A stretch of DNA of 64,000 nt from DASRHD01 sp035485575 (GCA_035485575.1 DATHNW010000017.1:140635-204634), one strand, 5' to 3'. Positions 1 to 9,601 are shown, numbered from the stretch's first letter. Program-made: numbers and translations. The notes: generated from the letters alone by a model not told the origin.

Positions 1-953
<953 letters not shown>

Positions 954-964
954 CGCAAATCTCC

Positions 965-1477
965 ATGAAGGCGATCTGCGGTGCGTTGATCGTCCTTCTC
1001 CTCGCTGCTTGTGTCCGGCGTGAAGCCGCGCCTTCCTCTCCGCCGACCCGGGCCGAAATCTGGGCGGCGATCCAGCCGCCGGCGGCCCGTTATCGCCTCG
1101 ATCCTGCGTTCATTTATGCGCTGGTCGCCGCCGAATCGAATTTCGCCCCGGGCGCCCGCAATGGCGACGCTCGCGGCCTGCTGCAGCTCAAACCCCGTGC
1201 CTGGGCCGCCGTCTCCCGTGAGCCATACGAACCGGCCGTGTGGGACTGGCGGGCCAACCTCGCGGCGGGCATCGACTATGTCGCCTTCTGCCGCAGCTAC
1301 CTGCACCGGCAGCCGGGCGTGGAATTTTCCTACCCGCTGCTGCTCGCGGCGTTTCACTACGGGCTCGATTATGTGAGGGAGCGCCGGTTCGACGTCGGCC
1401 GGCTGGAATGCCCGGACAACGCCATTTACCGCGAACTCTGGCAGGGCCGGCTGACGCCCGTCGCTCCGCCCCATTGA
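965..1477 (+). CDS. Lytic transglycosylase (SLT domain) lipoprotein
   Basis: A 170-residue protein starting at the ATG at 965. Its first residues form a lipoprotein signal peptide ending in the lipobox LAAC, so the mature protein should be anchored by a lipidated Cys. The rest matches a short soluble-lytic-transglycosylase domain: YALVAAESNF carries the catalytic Glu, followed by RGLLQLKP, the usual G-L-x-Q-x-xP motif. Such enzymes cleave the MurNAc-GlcNAc bond of peptidoglycan. It is short for the family (about one domain) and lacks cell-wall-binding repeats. It lies directly behind fabF and converges on rpmB through a terminator hairpin. Confidence 0.8.
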   Translation: MKAICGALIVLLLAACVRREAAPSSPPTRAEIWAAIQPPAARYRLDPAFIYALVAAESNFAPGARNGDARGLLQLKPRAWAAVSREPYEPAVWDWRANLAAGIDYVAFCRSYLHRQPGVEFSYPLLLAAFHYGLDYVRERRFDVGRLECPDNAIYRELWQGRLTPVAPPH

Positions 1478-1484
1478 AAAACAA

Positions 1485-1511
1485 AAAACCCGCAGCCTCG
1501 CCGCGGGTTTT
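1485..1511. terminator. Bidirectional intrinsic terminator
   Basis: A perfect 9-bp stem, AAAACCCGC (1485-1493) with GCGGGTTTT (1503-1511), encloses a 9-nt loop. It has A and T tracts on either side, so it can end both the transglycosylase transcript (+) and rpmB (-), which converge here. Confidence 0.85.
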
Positions 1512-1542
1512 GGTAAAGTGATTCTGGCTAAGCCGCTGTCGA

Positions 1543-1773
1543 TCAGGCTTTTTCGATCAAACCGGCCTTGATGGCCTTGACCGAGACGAGCATGCGCTTG
1601 GTGCTGCCATTGGCGAGGCGGACGCGGATGCGCTGCAGGTTGGGGCGGAACTTGCGCGGCGTGATGCTCGTCACGTGCGTGCCGATGCCGCCGCTCTTTT
1701 TGCTCTGACCCTTGCGGTTGATGATGTTGCCCTTGACGGGGCGCCTGCCGGTGATTGCACAAATTCTGGCCAT
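1543..1773 (-). CDS. rpmB: 50S ribosomal protein bL28
   Basis: A 76-residue protein with the bL28 pattern: N-terminal MARICAITGRRPVKGN, then the basic KFRPNLQRIRV strand. It is a structural component of the large ribosomal subunit. Length and motif order are typical. The N-terminal region has one Cys (ARIC) and no second CxxC pair, so this looks like a zinc-free form. It is monocistronic by appearance, facing a terminator at its 3' end. Confidence 0.95.
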   Translation of the reverse strand: MARICAITGRRPVKGNIINRKGQSKKSGGIGTHVTSITPRKFRPNLQRIRVRLANGSTKRMLVSVKAIKAGLIEKA

Positions 1774-1846
1774 AGGTTTTGTCGGATTGAATGGTCAGAA
1801 GTAGAGACCGCCATTCCGGCTGGCAAGAGGAAATGTGGGCGGGTTT

Positions 1847-2845
1847 TCACTTCCGCCATGCATGCAAGGCCTGGAACTTCTGTCCGAGGTGCGCGGGATG
1901 GAGCAGCTGCAGCAGGCTGAGCTTTTTTTCGCTGAAACGGGCGGCCTCGGCGGTCATGGTCGCGGCGAGAAAATCGGCCGCATGGCGTACGAAAAAGGCC
2001 TCCTGTGATTCGATGGGTGACGGAATAAAGCCGTAGCGGGCGAGTGCATCGGCCAGCCAGTCCCAGCAGACATGGCAGGTGAGGTCCTGCTCGCCGGGCC
2101 GGGCAAGCAGGTCGGACGATTGCATGTGCTGCACGTAGGCGCGGGCGGTGCCGGCAGGCGTGTCCTCCGTGAGTTCGCGCCAGGACTTGCCGTAGTCGCA
2201 GGCGAGAAAAAGCCCGTTCCACGGCTGCGCGGCGATCTCGCCGGCCAGCGCGGCCGCCGGGAGCGGCACATCGAGGTGATAGCCTTCGGGCGCGGTGGCC
2301 GGAAGCTGGGCAGGGCCTTCGACGCTGCTCAGGGCCAGCGGATTCGGGGTGGACAGTTCGACTTCGACGAGGGCCTCTTCGCGCAGCGCGACACCGAGTT
2401 CGCGCCAGGCGCCGGCGCGGAAAACAAAGCGGTAAAACGGCTGGGCGTCGAAGAGCTCGTTGGAAAACACCACGCAGGGTCCGTCCACCACGATGGGCTC
2501 GCCGACCCGGAGGACTTTAACCGCGCCGAAAGGATGCGCCGCGTTGGCGAGCACCCCGCCGCCGGGCTCGGCGCCGATTTCGACGAAAGTGAAATCACGG
2601 GGTTGGGCCTGATGCTTGGCCAGCAATGAGACGCAGGCGGCGGCGATGAGTTCGCCAAACAGCGGCGAGTTGCTCGCGGTAAAAAAATCCGTGCCCGAGG
2701 CGCGGCCCACGCGACGGCGCGGCTGGCGGTAGTAGCCGAGCTGCGGATCATAGAGCGCCAGCTGCATGAAACACGCGAACGGCAGGGTGCCGTCCGCGCC
2801 GGCCTGGGCGCGGAAGAGGTCAAGGAACTGAAATGACGAACCCAT
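1847..2845 (-). CDS. SAM-dependent methyltransferase, MidA/NDUFAF7 family
   Basis: A 332-residue class I methyltransferase of the DUF185 family. The N-terminal half has the family hallmark LALYDPQLGYY and later FTASNSPLFGELIA; the SAM-binding loop is FVEIGAEPGGGVL. A VVFSNELFDAQPFYRF segment corresponds to the conserved NE-x-x-D-A motif. Homologues methylate an arginine of a respiratory complex I subunit in mitochondria; the bacterial substrate is not settled. The start is only 7 bp from the divergent ctp start, so both promoters must lie within each other's coding regions or be very compact. Confidence 0.85.
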   Translation of the reverse strand: MGSSFQFLDLFRAQAGADGTLPFACFMQLALYDPQLGYYRQPRRRVGRASGTDFFTASNSPLFGELIAAACVSLLAKHQAQPRDFTFVEIGAEPGGGVLANAAHPFGAVKVLRVGEPIVVDGPCVVFSNELFDAQPFYRFVFRAGAWRELGVALREEALVEVELSTPNPLALSSVEGPAQLPATAPEGYHLDVPLPAAALAGEIAAQPWNGLFLACDYGKSWRELTEDTPAGTARAYVQHMQSSDLLARPGEQDLTCHVCWDWLADALARYGFIPSPIESQEAFFVRHAADFLAATMTAEAARFSEKKLSLLQLLHPAHLGQKFQALHAWRK

Positions 2846-2852
2846 TTACAAA

Positions 2853-4163
2853 ATGAAGCAGATGCACACAGTGGCCGGCATGCTCAAACGCATTCTCACC
2901 ATCGCCACGGGCATTGTGCTGGGCGTGGCCCTCACGCTGCTGGCCGGGCGGCTGGCCCTGGCGTGGAGCCTGTTTCCCAATCGTGGGGTGGAGCGCTCGG
3001 CCAGTTATTTTCACGACGTGCTCAAGCTGGTGAATGAAAACTACGTTGAAGCGAAGGCGGCGGATCCCGACCAACTGACGCATGCGGCGCTGAAGGGCAT
3101 GACGGCGTCGCTGGATCCGCATTCGGAGTTTCTTACTGCGAAGGACTTTGATGAACTCCAAGACGAGATGAACGGCGGCTTTGGCGGCATCGGCGTGCTA
3201 ATCGACGTCATCAAGGGCAAGGTCGTGGTCGTCGCGCCGATCGCCGGCACGCCGGGTGCCCGGGCGGGGATCCTGCATGGCGACCAGATCTTGCGGGTGG
3301 AAGGCCAGTCCATCGACGGCCTGGACATGGACGGCGTCATCGGGCTTTTGCGCGGCAAGCCGAAGACGAAAGTGGTGATGAGCCTGTACCGCCCCGGCAC
3401 GCGGAAGAATTTCGACGTCACGCTCACGCGCGAGATCATCAAGGTGGACAGTGTGCGCGGCGCCCGCCTGCTGCCCGACGGCATCGGCTACCTGCAGTTG
3501 ACGGAATTTTCCGACAACACCGCGGATGAATTCGACAAGGCCCTCGACAAATTGCTGCACGACGGGGCGACCAGCCTCATCATCGACCTGCGGGACAATC
3601 CCGGCGGCTTGCTCGACGCCGCCGTCGCCGTAGCCAATCCCTTTTTCAAGAAGGACGAACTCATCGTTTACACCCAGGGCCGCACGCCCGAGAGCCGCGA
3701 CGAGTACCGTGCCGAGGGCGACGGCCAGCCACTCACGCTGCCCATCGCCGTGTTGATCAACTCGGGCAGCGCGAGCGCTGCGGAAATCGTGGCGGGCGCG
3801 CTCCGCGACACCGGCCGCGCGATCATCGTGGGCGAACGGTCGTTCGGCAAAGGCTCGGTGCAGTCGATTTTCCCGCTCCACAACGGCGAGGGGCTGCGTC
3901 TGACCACGGCGCGCTACTACACGCCGAGCGGCGTGACCATCCACGAACATGGCATCGATCCGCAGGTGGAGGTCGTGCTTTCGCCGGACGACGATGAAAA
4001 GATCCGGCTGCAGTCCGACCGCGATGACATCACGGATGCGAAAACATTTGAGGAGCGCTTCGGCTTTGCGCCCATCGAGGACCGGCAGTTGCAGGCTGCG
4101 ATCGACGTGTTGCGCGGCGTGCAGGCGTTCGACGCGCATAATCCGCCGGCCGTCGCGAAATGA
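2853..4163 (+). CDS. ctpA: S41 family C-terminal processing peptidase
   Basis: A 436-residue exported serine protease. A hydrophobic N-terminal segment (about residues 10-35) acts as signal or anchor. A PDZ domain follows (GGFGGIGVLIDV through VVMSLYRPG), then the S41 catalytic core with nucleophile Ser in INSGSASAAEIVAGAL and general base Lys in SFGKGSVQSIFPL. These enzymes trim C termini of periplasmic proteins. The ATG at 2853 gives the longest form; the internal ATG at 2880 (MLKRIL) is an alternative. The stop overlaps the tsaD start by 4 bp (ATGA), implying translational coupling. Confidence 0.93.
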   Translation: MKQMHTVAGMLKRILTIATGIVLGVALTLLAGRLALAWSLFPNRGVERSASYFHDVLKLVNENYVEAKAADPDQLTHAALKGMTASLDPHSEFLTAKDFDELQDEMNGGFGGIGVLIDVIKGKVVVVAPIAGTPGARAGILHGDQILRVEGQSIDGLDMDGVIGLLRGKPKTKVVMSLYRPGTRKNFDVTLTREIIKVDSVRGARLLPDGIGYLQLTEFSDNTADEFDKALDKLLHDGATSLIIDLRDNPGGLLDAAVAVANPFFKKDELIVYTQGRTPESRDEYRAEGDGQPLTLPIAVLINSGSASAAEIVAGALRDTGRAIIVGERSFGKGSVQSIFPLHNGEGLRLTTARYYTPSGVTIHEHGIDPQVEVVLSPDDDEKIRLQSDRDDITDAKTFEERFGFAPIEDRQLQAAIDVLRGVQAFDAHNPPAVAK

Positions 4164-5188
4164 TTTTTTCGCTCGAAAGCTCGTGCGACGAGACGGCGGT
4201 TGCGCTCTTCGATCCGGCGCGCGGTCTCGTCGGCGAATGGGTGCACAGCCAGATCGCGCTGCACGAGCGCCATGGCGGCGTGGTGCCCGATCTCGCCACG
4301 CGCGAGCACCTGCAGACGTTTGCACCGCTGCTGGCGGGCGCGCGGGCCACGGCGGAATTCTCCCGCGTGGAAAAAATCGCCGTGACGCACGGTCCGGGCC
4401 TGGCGGGCTGCCTGGCCATCGGGGTGGCCGCGGCCAAGGCGCTCGCGCTGGCCCTGCGCGTGCCGCTCGCCGGCGTGAGCCACCTGCGCGCGCACGCGTG
4501 GTCGCCGTTCGTCGCCTTGCACGCGAAGGCGCCGGCGGAATTCGATGCCCAGCTGGCCGAGCTGCTGCCCCATCTCGGGCTCATCGTGTCGGGCGGCCAT
4601 ACCCTGCTTTTTTCCATCGGGGCGGACCGGTGCATCACGACGCTGGCCTCGACGCGCGACGATGCGGCCGGCGAGGCGCTGGACAAGGGCGCGAAACTGC
4701 TCGGCCTCGGCTACCCGGGCGGGCCGCTGGTCGAGAAACTCGCCGCCGGCGGGCGCGCGGACGCCTTTGATTTTCCGCGCGGCATCGTGCGTCGCGACGA
4801 GCTGGATTTCAGTTTTTCCGGGCTGAAGACGAGCCTGCGCTACCTGCTCGAGAAAATGCCGGCCGCCGACGTGACCTCGCGGATGGCGGATTTGTGTGCG
4901 AGCTATCAGCAGGCGGTCATCGACTCGCTGGTGCGCAAGACCGCCGTGGCGCTGGAGCGCGGCGAATATCGCAGCCTCGGCCTGTCAGGTGGCGTGGCTC
5001 GCAACGGCCGGCTGCGCCAGGCGCTGGACGGGCTGGCGCGCGAGTCCCGCCGGCCGCTGCTGATGGCCCTGCCGCAGCACGCAGGCGACAATGCCGGCAT
5101 GATTGCTTTTGCGGCATGGGTGGACGCCAAGGGTACGGATACGCGCGGACTGGAACTGCGGATCGAGCCCAGCCTCGCTTTGGCCTGA
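4160..5188 (+). CDS. tsaD: tRNA N6-adenosine threonylcarbamoyltransferase
   Basis: A 342-residue ASKHA-fold protein that transfers threonylcarbamoyl to A37 of ANN-reading tRNAs, with TsaB and TsaE. Visible motifs are SLESSCDETAVALFD at the N terminus, metal-binding HLRAH, IVSGGHTLLF, the DDAAGEALDKGAKLLGLGYPGGP loop, LDFSFSGLKTSL and the C-terminal PQHAGDNAGMIAFAAW. It starts inside the last codons of ctp. It converges on rpoN with 35 bp between stops; a weak 5-bp hairpin lies there without a T run. Confidence 0.95.
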   Translation: MIFSLESSCDETAVALFDPARGLVGEWVHSQIALHERHGGVVPDLATREHLQTFAPLLAGARATAEFSRVEKIAVTHGPGLAGCLAIGVAAAKALALALRVPLAGVSHLRAHAWSPFVALHAKAPAEFDAQLAELLPHLGLIVSGGHTLLFSIGADRCITTLASTRDDAAGEALDKGAKLLGLGYPGGPLVEKLAAGGRADAFDFPRGIVRRDELDFSFSGLKTSLRYLLEKMPAADVTSRMADLCASYQQAVIDSLVRKTAVALERGEYRSLGLSGGVARNGRLRQALDGLARESRRPLLMALPQHAGDNAGMIAFAAWVDAKGTDTRGLELRIEPSLALA

Positions 5189-5223
5189 ATCCACCGGGCG
5201 GCTGGTGGCATCCGCGGCGCAGT

Positions 5224-6690
5224 TTACGCGTATTCGCGGCGCAGGTTGCTGGGCAGCAGGCCGAGTTCTTCGCGGTACTTGGCGACGGTGCGGCGGGCGA
5301 TGTTGATGCCCTTTTGCTGCAGCTTGACCACGATTTCCTGGTCGCTGAGCGGCTGGGACTTGTCCTCAAGCGAGATGAGTTCGTTGATCATTTCCTTCAC
5401 GCTGGTGTTCGACACGGAGGCGCCGCTGTCGGCCTCGTAGCCGGGGGTGAAGAAATACTTGAAGTCGAAGACGCCGTGAGGGGTCTTGATGTACTTGTTG
5501 GCGATGGCGCGGCTGACGGTGGTTTCGTGCACGCCGACGACCTCGGCGATCTGGGTCATGGTGAGCGGCTTCAGCTTCGACACACCATGCTCGAAGAATT
5601 CGCCCTGCACCTTGAGGATTTCGCGCGTGATGCGCTCGATTGTCTGCTGGCGCTGCTCGATGGAATTGATAAGGAACCGGCCGGAGCGCATGCGTTCGCG
5701 CAGGTAGTCGCGTTCGTCCTTTGAAAGGGTGCCCTTGGCGATGAGATCCTTGTAGGTGCTCGAGATGCGCAGGCGGGGGATGTAATCGTTATTGAGGATG
5801 ATCTTCCACTCGCCGCCGTCCTTTTCGACGATGACGTCGGGGATCACGACGCGGTTGTTGTCGTCGGCAAAGCGGCGGCCGGGCGCGGGATCGAGCGTGC
5901 CGATGTCCTCGATGGCGGCCTGCACGTCGTCCATGTGCGCGCCGAGTTTGTGGGCGATTTCGGGAATGCGGCGGCGGGTGAGGAGGGCGAAATGGTCGCG
6001 GACGATGCGCGCGGCCAGCGATTCGCCGCGGCCCTTGCCGGCGAGCTGCGCGAGCAGGCATTCCTGCAGGCTCAGGCTGCCGATGCCCGGAGGGTCGAAG
6101 GTCTTGAGATGTTTCACCGCGGACTGCACGGCGTCGAGCGGGAGGCGGGTCTGCAGTGCGATGTCGGCGGGGGTCTGCGTGAGGAAGCCGCGGTCATCGA
6201 GGCTGCCGACGAGGTAGCGCATGGCCTCGAGCACGGGCGGCTCGATGTCGACCAGCTCGGCCTGGCGCATTAGGTGTTCCTGGAGGGAGGTCTCGCTGAC
6301 GAGGGAATCGAAGAAATGCTGGCGCTTCTCGGCGTCCTCGCTGGTGTAGGGCTGTGCGCCGCCGGCATTGGCCATGTAGTCGCGCCAGTCGTCGTCGATC
6401 TTGGTCAGGATTTCGAATTCCTTGGAAAAATCCATCTCCTCGCGCGCGTCGCCGGCATCCTCGGCGGAGGCGGTGCCGTCCTTGGAGTCAGTGGTTTCCT
6501 TGTCGAGGCTGGTGCCGTCCATGGGCAGCTCTTCCAGAGCCGGATTGCTTTGCAGCTCCTCCTGGATGACGGAACGCAGGTCGAGCGCGGCGACTTGCAG
6601 GATTTTCAGCGACTGCCGCAGTTGCGGCGCGAGGATGAGTTGCTGCGATTGTCGCTGGCGTAGGTCTTGGCTAATTCCGGGCCCGCTCAT
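5224..6690 (-). CDS. rpoN: RNA polymerase sigma-54 factor
   Basis: A 488-residue sigma-54. Region I is the Gln/Leu-rich N terminus (SQQLILAPQLRQSLKILQVAALDLRSVIQEEL) that contacts the activator; an acidic linker follows. The core-binding and HTH regions include MTQIAEVVGVHETTVSRAIANKYI. The RpoN box ARRTVAKYRE, which reads the -24 element, is near the C terminus. Length is typical. It lies 33 bp downstream of the Ser/Thr kinase gene on the same strand and may be co-transcribed with it. Confidence 0.97.
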   Translation of the reverse strand: MSGPGISQDLRQRQSQQLILAPQLRQSLKILQVAALDLRSVIQEELQSNPALEELPMDGTSLDKETTDSKDGTASAEDAGDAREEMDFSKEFEILTKIDDDWRDYMANAGGAQPYTSEDAEKRQHFFDSLVSETSLQEHLMRQAELVDIEPPVLEAMRYLVGSLDDRGFLTQTPADIALQTRLPLDAVQSAVKHLKTFDPPGIGSLSLQECLLAQLAGKGRGESLAARIVRDHFALLTRRRIPEIAHKLGAHMDDVQAAIEDIGTLDPAPGRRFADDNNRVVIPDVIVEKDGGEWKIILNNDYIPRLRISSTYKDLIAKGTLSKDERDYLRERMRSGRFLINSIEQRQQTIERITREILKVQGEFFEHGVSKLKPLTMTQIAEVVGVHETTVSRAIANKYIKTPHGVFDFKYFFTPGYEADSGASVSNTSVKEMINELISLEDKSQPLSDQEIVVKLQQKGINIARRTVAKYREELGLLPSNLRREYA

Positions 6691-6722
6691 GTGCTGCGTG
6701 GATTAAACTGACGTGGGGCATG

Positions 6723-7763
6723 TCAGTGGATTCGGGCGGGGGACCGGGAAAGCATGGTGGTTGCGACCGGCGTGGGATGGCTCATGAGCTCCCTCAGGTA
6801 GACGCCGAGCTTTTCATTGGTCGGGCCGTAGCGGTCGCTGTAAAGGTAGAGCTCGAGGTCGGTGAGCATTTCATAGGCGGTCTGGTAGCGTTTGTCGCGG
6901 TCGCGCATGAGGGCCCGCTGGATGATGGCTTCGAGCCGCGCGTCAATGTCGCGGCGGAGCTGGCCGAACTGCGGGATGGGCATCGTGAGGATGTTGCGGC
7001 GCGTTTGCAGGTGGTCCGGCGAATGGAAGACGTTTTTCCCGAGGAGCAACTCGGTGAGCACGATGCCGAGCGGAAAAAGGTCGGCGCGGGCATCGGTGAT
7101 GGCGTAGCTGGCCTGTTCGGGCGAGAGATAGTCGTCCTTGCCTGCGATGACCTTGCCTTCCTCGTTGTACATGAGATCGAGGGCCTTCGCGATGCCGAAG
7201 TCGGTGAGCTTCACGTCGCCTTCGTGGCCCACGAGCACGTTTTTCGGGCCGATGTCGCGGTGGACGATGCCGACCAGCCGGCCCTCCCGGTCGCGTTTTT
7301 GGTGGGCGTAGGTGAGGCCGCGGGCGATGCGTGAGATGATGAAGGCGGCGAGATCAACCGGGACCGGACGGTCGAGCGCGCGATGGAGATCGATGAACTG
7401 GTCCAGGTTCACGCCGCGCACCAGCTCCATCACCATGAAATACTGGCCGCCCACCTGGCCGAGGTGGTAGGTCTGGACGATGTTGGTATGGATGAGGTCG
7501 GCGACAAGGCGGGCCTCGCCAATGAAGTTTTTCTGGAATTCCGGAATGGCCGAATACTCCTCGCGAATGAGCTTCAGGGCGACGACCTTGCGGAAATGGC
7601 CCGCGCCGTGCTGTACCGCTTCATAGACGATGCCCATGCCGCCATCCGCGATCTTCTGCATGATTTCGTAATGCAGCTCGGAAAAAATATTTTTTATGGC
7701 CGGCACACTCTGGAAAATGCCGGCAGTCCGGCCGCTGGCAAGCGGGGAAATCATGTCTAGCAT
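6723..7763 (-). CDS. Serine/threonine protein kinase
   Basis: A 346-residue Hanks-type kinase without an obvious transmembrane helix or sensor domain. The glycine loop IADGGMGIVYEAV spans about residues 38-50, Lys64 is in VALK, HRD is at 168-170 and DFG at 188-190. The catalytic loop reads HRDIGPKN: the usual Lys two residues after HRD is Gly, so activity may be altered. About 40 residues follow the kinase fold and look unstructured. Upstream of rpoN on the same strand; no substrate can be named. Confidence 0.88.
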   Translation of the reverse strand: MLDMISPLASGRTAGIFQSVPAIKNIFSELHYEIMQKIADGGMGIVYEAVQHGAGHFRKVVALKLIREEYSAIPEFQKNFIGEARLVADLIHTNIVQTYHLGQVGGQYFMVMELVRGVNLDQFIDLHRALDRPVPVDLAAFIISRIARGLTYAHQKRDREGRLVGIVHRDIGPKNVLVGHEGDVKLTDFGIAKALDLMYNEEGKVIAGKDDYLSPEQASYAITDARADLFPLGIVLTELLLGKNVFHSPDHLQTRRNILTMPIPQFGQLRRDIDARLEAIIQRALMRDRDKRYQTAYEMLTDLELYLYSDRYGPTNEKLGVYLRELMSHPTPVATTMLSRSPARIH

Positions 7764-7821
7764 GGGAATTGCTGCATATGCTTGACAATGCCGCTGGGTG
7801 AGGCGTGTGCGGGCGATCCAA

Positions 7822-7849
7822 TTGACAGGACGGAAGGGCGGAGTAAATT
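7822..7849 (+). promoter_or_regulatory. Probable sigma-70 promoter of the A-type Fe-S carrier gene
   Basis: TTGACA at 7822-7827, then a 16-bp spacer and TAAATT at 7844-7849. The predicted start of transcription (about 7855-7858) coincides with the ATG at 7856, which would give a leaderless mRNA. Confidence 0.5.
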
Positions 7850-7855
7850 TTTTGC

Positions 7856-8173
7856 ATGATCACGCTTTCACCCCGTGCGGCGGCCCAGGTCGGCGCGCTG
7901 TCCCGCGACCTCAATGCGCCCGCCAAACGGCTGCGCGTCTTTGTCGAGACCGGCGGTTGTTCGGGTTTGGAGTATGGCATGTCGTTCGACGAACCGAAGA
8001 CCGATGACGCCGTTTTCGAAAGCGAGGGCACCGTCCTGCTCGTCGATCCAGCGAGCTTGGCCTATCTTGATGGTTCGCTCATCGATTTTGACGATGGCCT
8101 CCACGGCAAGGGTTTTGAAATCAAGAACCCGAATGCGCAGAGCACCTGCGGCTGCGGCAAGTCGTTCAATTGA
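7856..8173 (+). CDS. A-type iron-sulfur carrier (IscA/ErpA/HesB family)
   Basis: A 105-residue protein that carries Fe-S clusters to apo-enzymes. The three conserved cysteines are present: one in ETGGCSGLEY and two in the C-terminal STCGCGKSF. Length matches the family. No isc or suf genes adjoin it, so it cannot be assigned to ErpA, IscA or SufA. Its stop is 8 bp from the convergent menG stop. Confidence 0.92.
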   Translation: MITLSPRAAAQVGALSRDLNAPAKRLRVFVETGGCSGLEYGMSFDEPKTDDAVFESEGTVLLVDPASLAYLDGSLIDFDDGLHGKGFEIKNPNAQSTCGCGKSFN

Positions 8174-8181
8174 GCGGGGCT

Positions 8182-8874
8182 TCAGTCCGTGGCGGCTTCA
8201 TGTAGCGCCACGACGCCAAACGTGAAGCTGCGGGCGGCGACGCGGGCAAAGCCGGTCGAGCGGATTTCCTCTGCGAGCGCATCGCGCGCGGGAAATTGTT
8301 CGATGGAAGTGCAGAGGTATTCGTAGGCCGCGCGGTCGCCGGACAGCCAGCCGGCCAGCGCCGGTGCGAACCGCCGCATGTAGAAGAAATAAAGCGGTCG
8401 GAACCACGGGGCGGGCTGCGAGAACTCGAGCACGAAAAGCCGGCCGCCCGGCCGCAGCACGCGGCGCATCTCGCGCAAGGCACGGTTGCGGTCGGCCATG
8501 TTGCGCAAGCCGAAGGAAATCGTCACGGCATCGAATGATGCATCGGCCAGCGGCAGCGCGAGGCCGTCGCCTTGCCGGAAAACGATGCCGGCGTAACGGG
8601 GCGCTTTTTTTCGTTCCGCCTCGTCCAGCATCGGCTGGCAGAAGTCCATGCCCGTGATGTGCGTGCCGGCCGGCAGTGCGCGGGCGAGCGCGAAGGCCAC
8701 GTCGCCGCTGCCGGTGGCCAGGTCGAGGATGTCACACGGCCGCGCGCGACGCACGGCCGCGACCAAGCAGCGGCGCCACCACACGTCAAGGCCGCCGCTG
8801 AGCAGCCGGTTGGCCAGGTCGTAACGCCGCGCAATACGCGCAAACATGGTATTAACAGCGGCGGGATCAGGCAT
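8182..8874 (-). CDS. menG: Demethylmenaquinone/ubiquinone C-methyltransferase
   Basis: A 230-residue UbiE/MenG-type methyltransferase that adds the ring methyl in the last or near-last step of quinone synthesis. Motifs: VNTMFARIARRYDLANRLLSGGLDVWWR near the N terminus, the SAM loop DLATGSGDVAFALA, DASFDAVTISFGLRNMADR and FVLEFSQP. The ATG at 8874 fits the family start; an in-frame GTG at 8904 would add ten residues. In a verrucomicrobium the quinone is probably menaquinone (inference). Confidence 0.92.
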   Translation of the reverse strand: MPDPAAVNTMFARIARRYDLANRLLSGGLDVWWRRCLVAAVRRARPCDILDLATGSGDVAFALARALPAGTHITGMDFCQPMLDEAERKKAPRYAGIVFRQGDGLALPLADASFDAVTISFGLRNMADRNRALREMRRVLRPGGRLFVLEFSQPAPWFRPLYFFYMRRFAPALAGWLSGDRAAYEYLCTSIEQFPARDALAEEIRSTGFARVAARSFTFGVVALHEAATD

Positions 8875-9070
8875 GGGCAGCGTGGAGGCGCGGACGAGGA
8901 GCACCGCTCTCAGGCGGCGGCAGGCCAGTCAATGGCTGCTTTGCAACTAAATGCGCTGGAATGAGCTCTGTCAGAGACATTGAAACTCAAAAAACAAAAC
9001 CGGGAACATTTTAACAACTCCTGAATCTGTAAAACAGTTGCCCTATCGGGTCTTGTGCAGCTTTTTCACT

Positions 9071-9088
9071 CATTTTTGATCAAAAATG
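9071..9088. promoter_or_regulatory. 18-bp perfect palindrome, candidate operator
   Basis: CATTTTTGATCAAAAATG reads identically on both strands. It sits 12 bp upstream of the -35 box of the HU/IHF gene, a usual position for an activator or for an autoregulating nucleoid protein. Confidence 0.5.
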
Positions 9089-9100
9089 CATCAGGGCTGG

Positions 9101-9129
9101 TTGACGTAACCTTTGGATGAAAATAACTT
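9101..9129 (+). promoter_or_regulatory. Probable promoter of the HU/IHF gene
   Basis: TTGACG at 9101-9106, a 17-bp spacer and TAACTT at 9124-9129. The start codon lies 40 bp further downstream. Confidence 0.45.
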
Positions 9130-9169
9130 AGGCGAGCATAAAACTACCTTAATAAAAGAGGATTTCACC

Positions 9170-9484
9170 ATGTCCAATAACCTGACCAAACGCGAGATTG
9201 TGCTGACGATTTATGAGAAAACGGGCTTTCCGCAAAAGGAAGTCCAGGCCACGGTGCAGATGACACTCGACATCATCCAGAAGGCACTGGCGGAAGGCCG
9301 CAACGTCGAGTTGCGCAACTTCGGCGTGCTCGAGGTCCAGGTGCGCAAGCAGCGCATCGGCCGCAACCCCAACAAACCCGAGGCCGAAGTCATCATCCCG
9401 CAGCGCGCGGTGGTGAAGTTCAAGTCCGGCAAGATTCTCAAGCAGCAGCTCAAGAAGCTCGACTTGGTGAAGCTGCAGGCCTGA
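9170..9484 (+). CDS. HU/IHF family DNA-binding protein
   Basis: A 104-residue histone-like protein. The N-terminal helices (LTKREIVLTIYEKTGFPQKEVQATVQ) are followed by VELRNFGVLEV and the basic arm RIGRNPNKPEAEVIIPQRAVVKFKSGKILK, including the Asn-Pro that intercalates in DNA. It bends DNA and organises the nucleoid. The ATG at 9170 is preceded by AGAGG 8 nt upstream, one of the few clear ribosome sites in the window. An upstream in-frame ATG at 9113 has no site and is rejected. A terminator follows. Confidence 0.93.
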   Translation: MSNNLTKREIVLTIYEKTGFPQKEVQATVQMTLDIIQKALAEGRNVELRNFGVLEVQVRKQRIGRNPNKPEAEVIIPQRAVVKFKSGKILKQQLKKLDLVKLQA

Positions 9485-9517
9485 GCGCGAAAAGGTTTCG
9501 CATCGGCAGAGGACGGG

Positions 9518-9543
9518 GCCGGGCTCAGCCGCCCGGCTTTTTT
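9518..9543 (+). terminator. Intrinsic terminator after the HU/IHF gene
   Basis: GCCGGGC (9518-9524) pairs with GCCCGGC (9531-9537) around a 6-nt loop, followed by six T residues (9538-9543). Confidence 0.9.
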
Positions 9544-9601
9544 GCGGGCTCAACTTTTGGTTCGCGCCCGGCGCGCGCAGGCCGCAATCCTTGCGGCTCG
9601 C

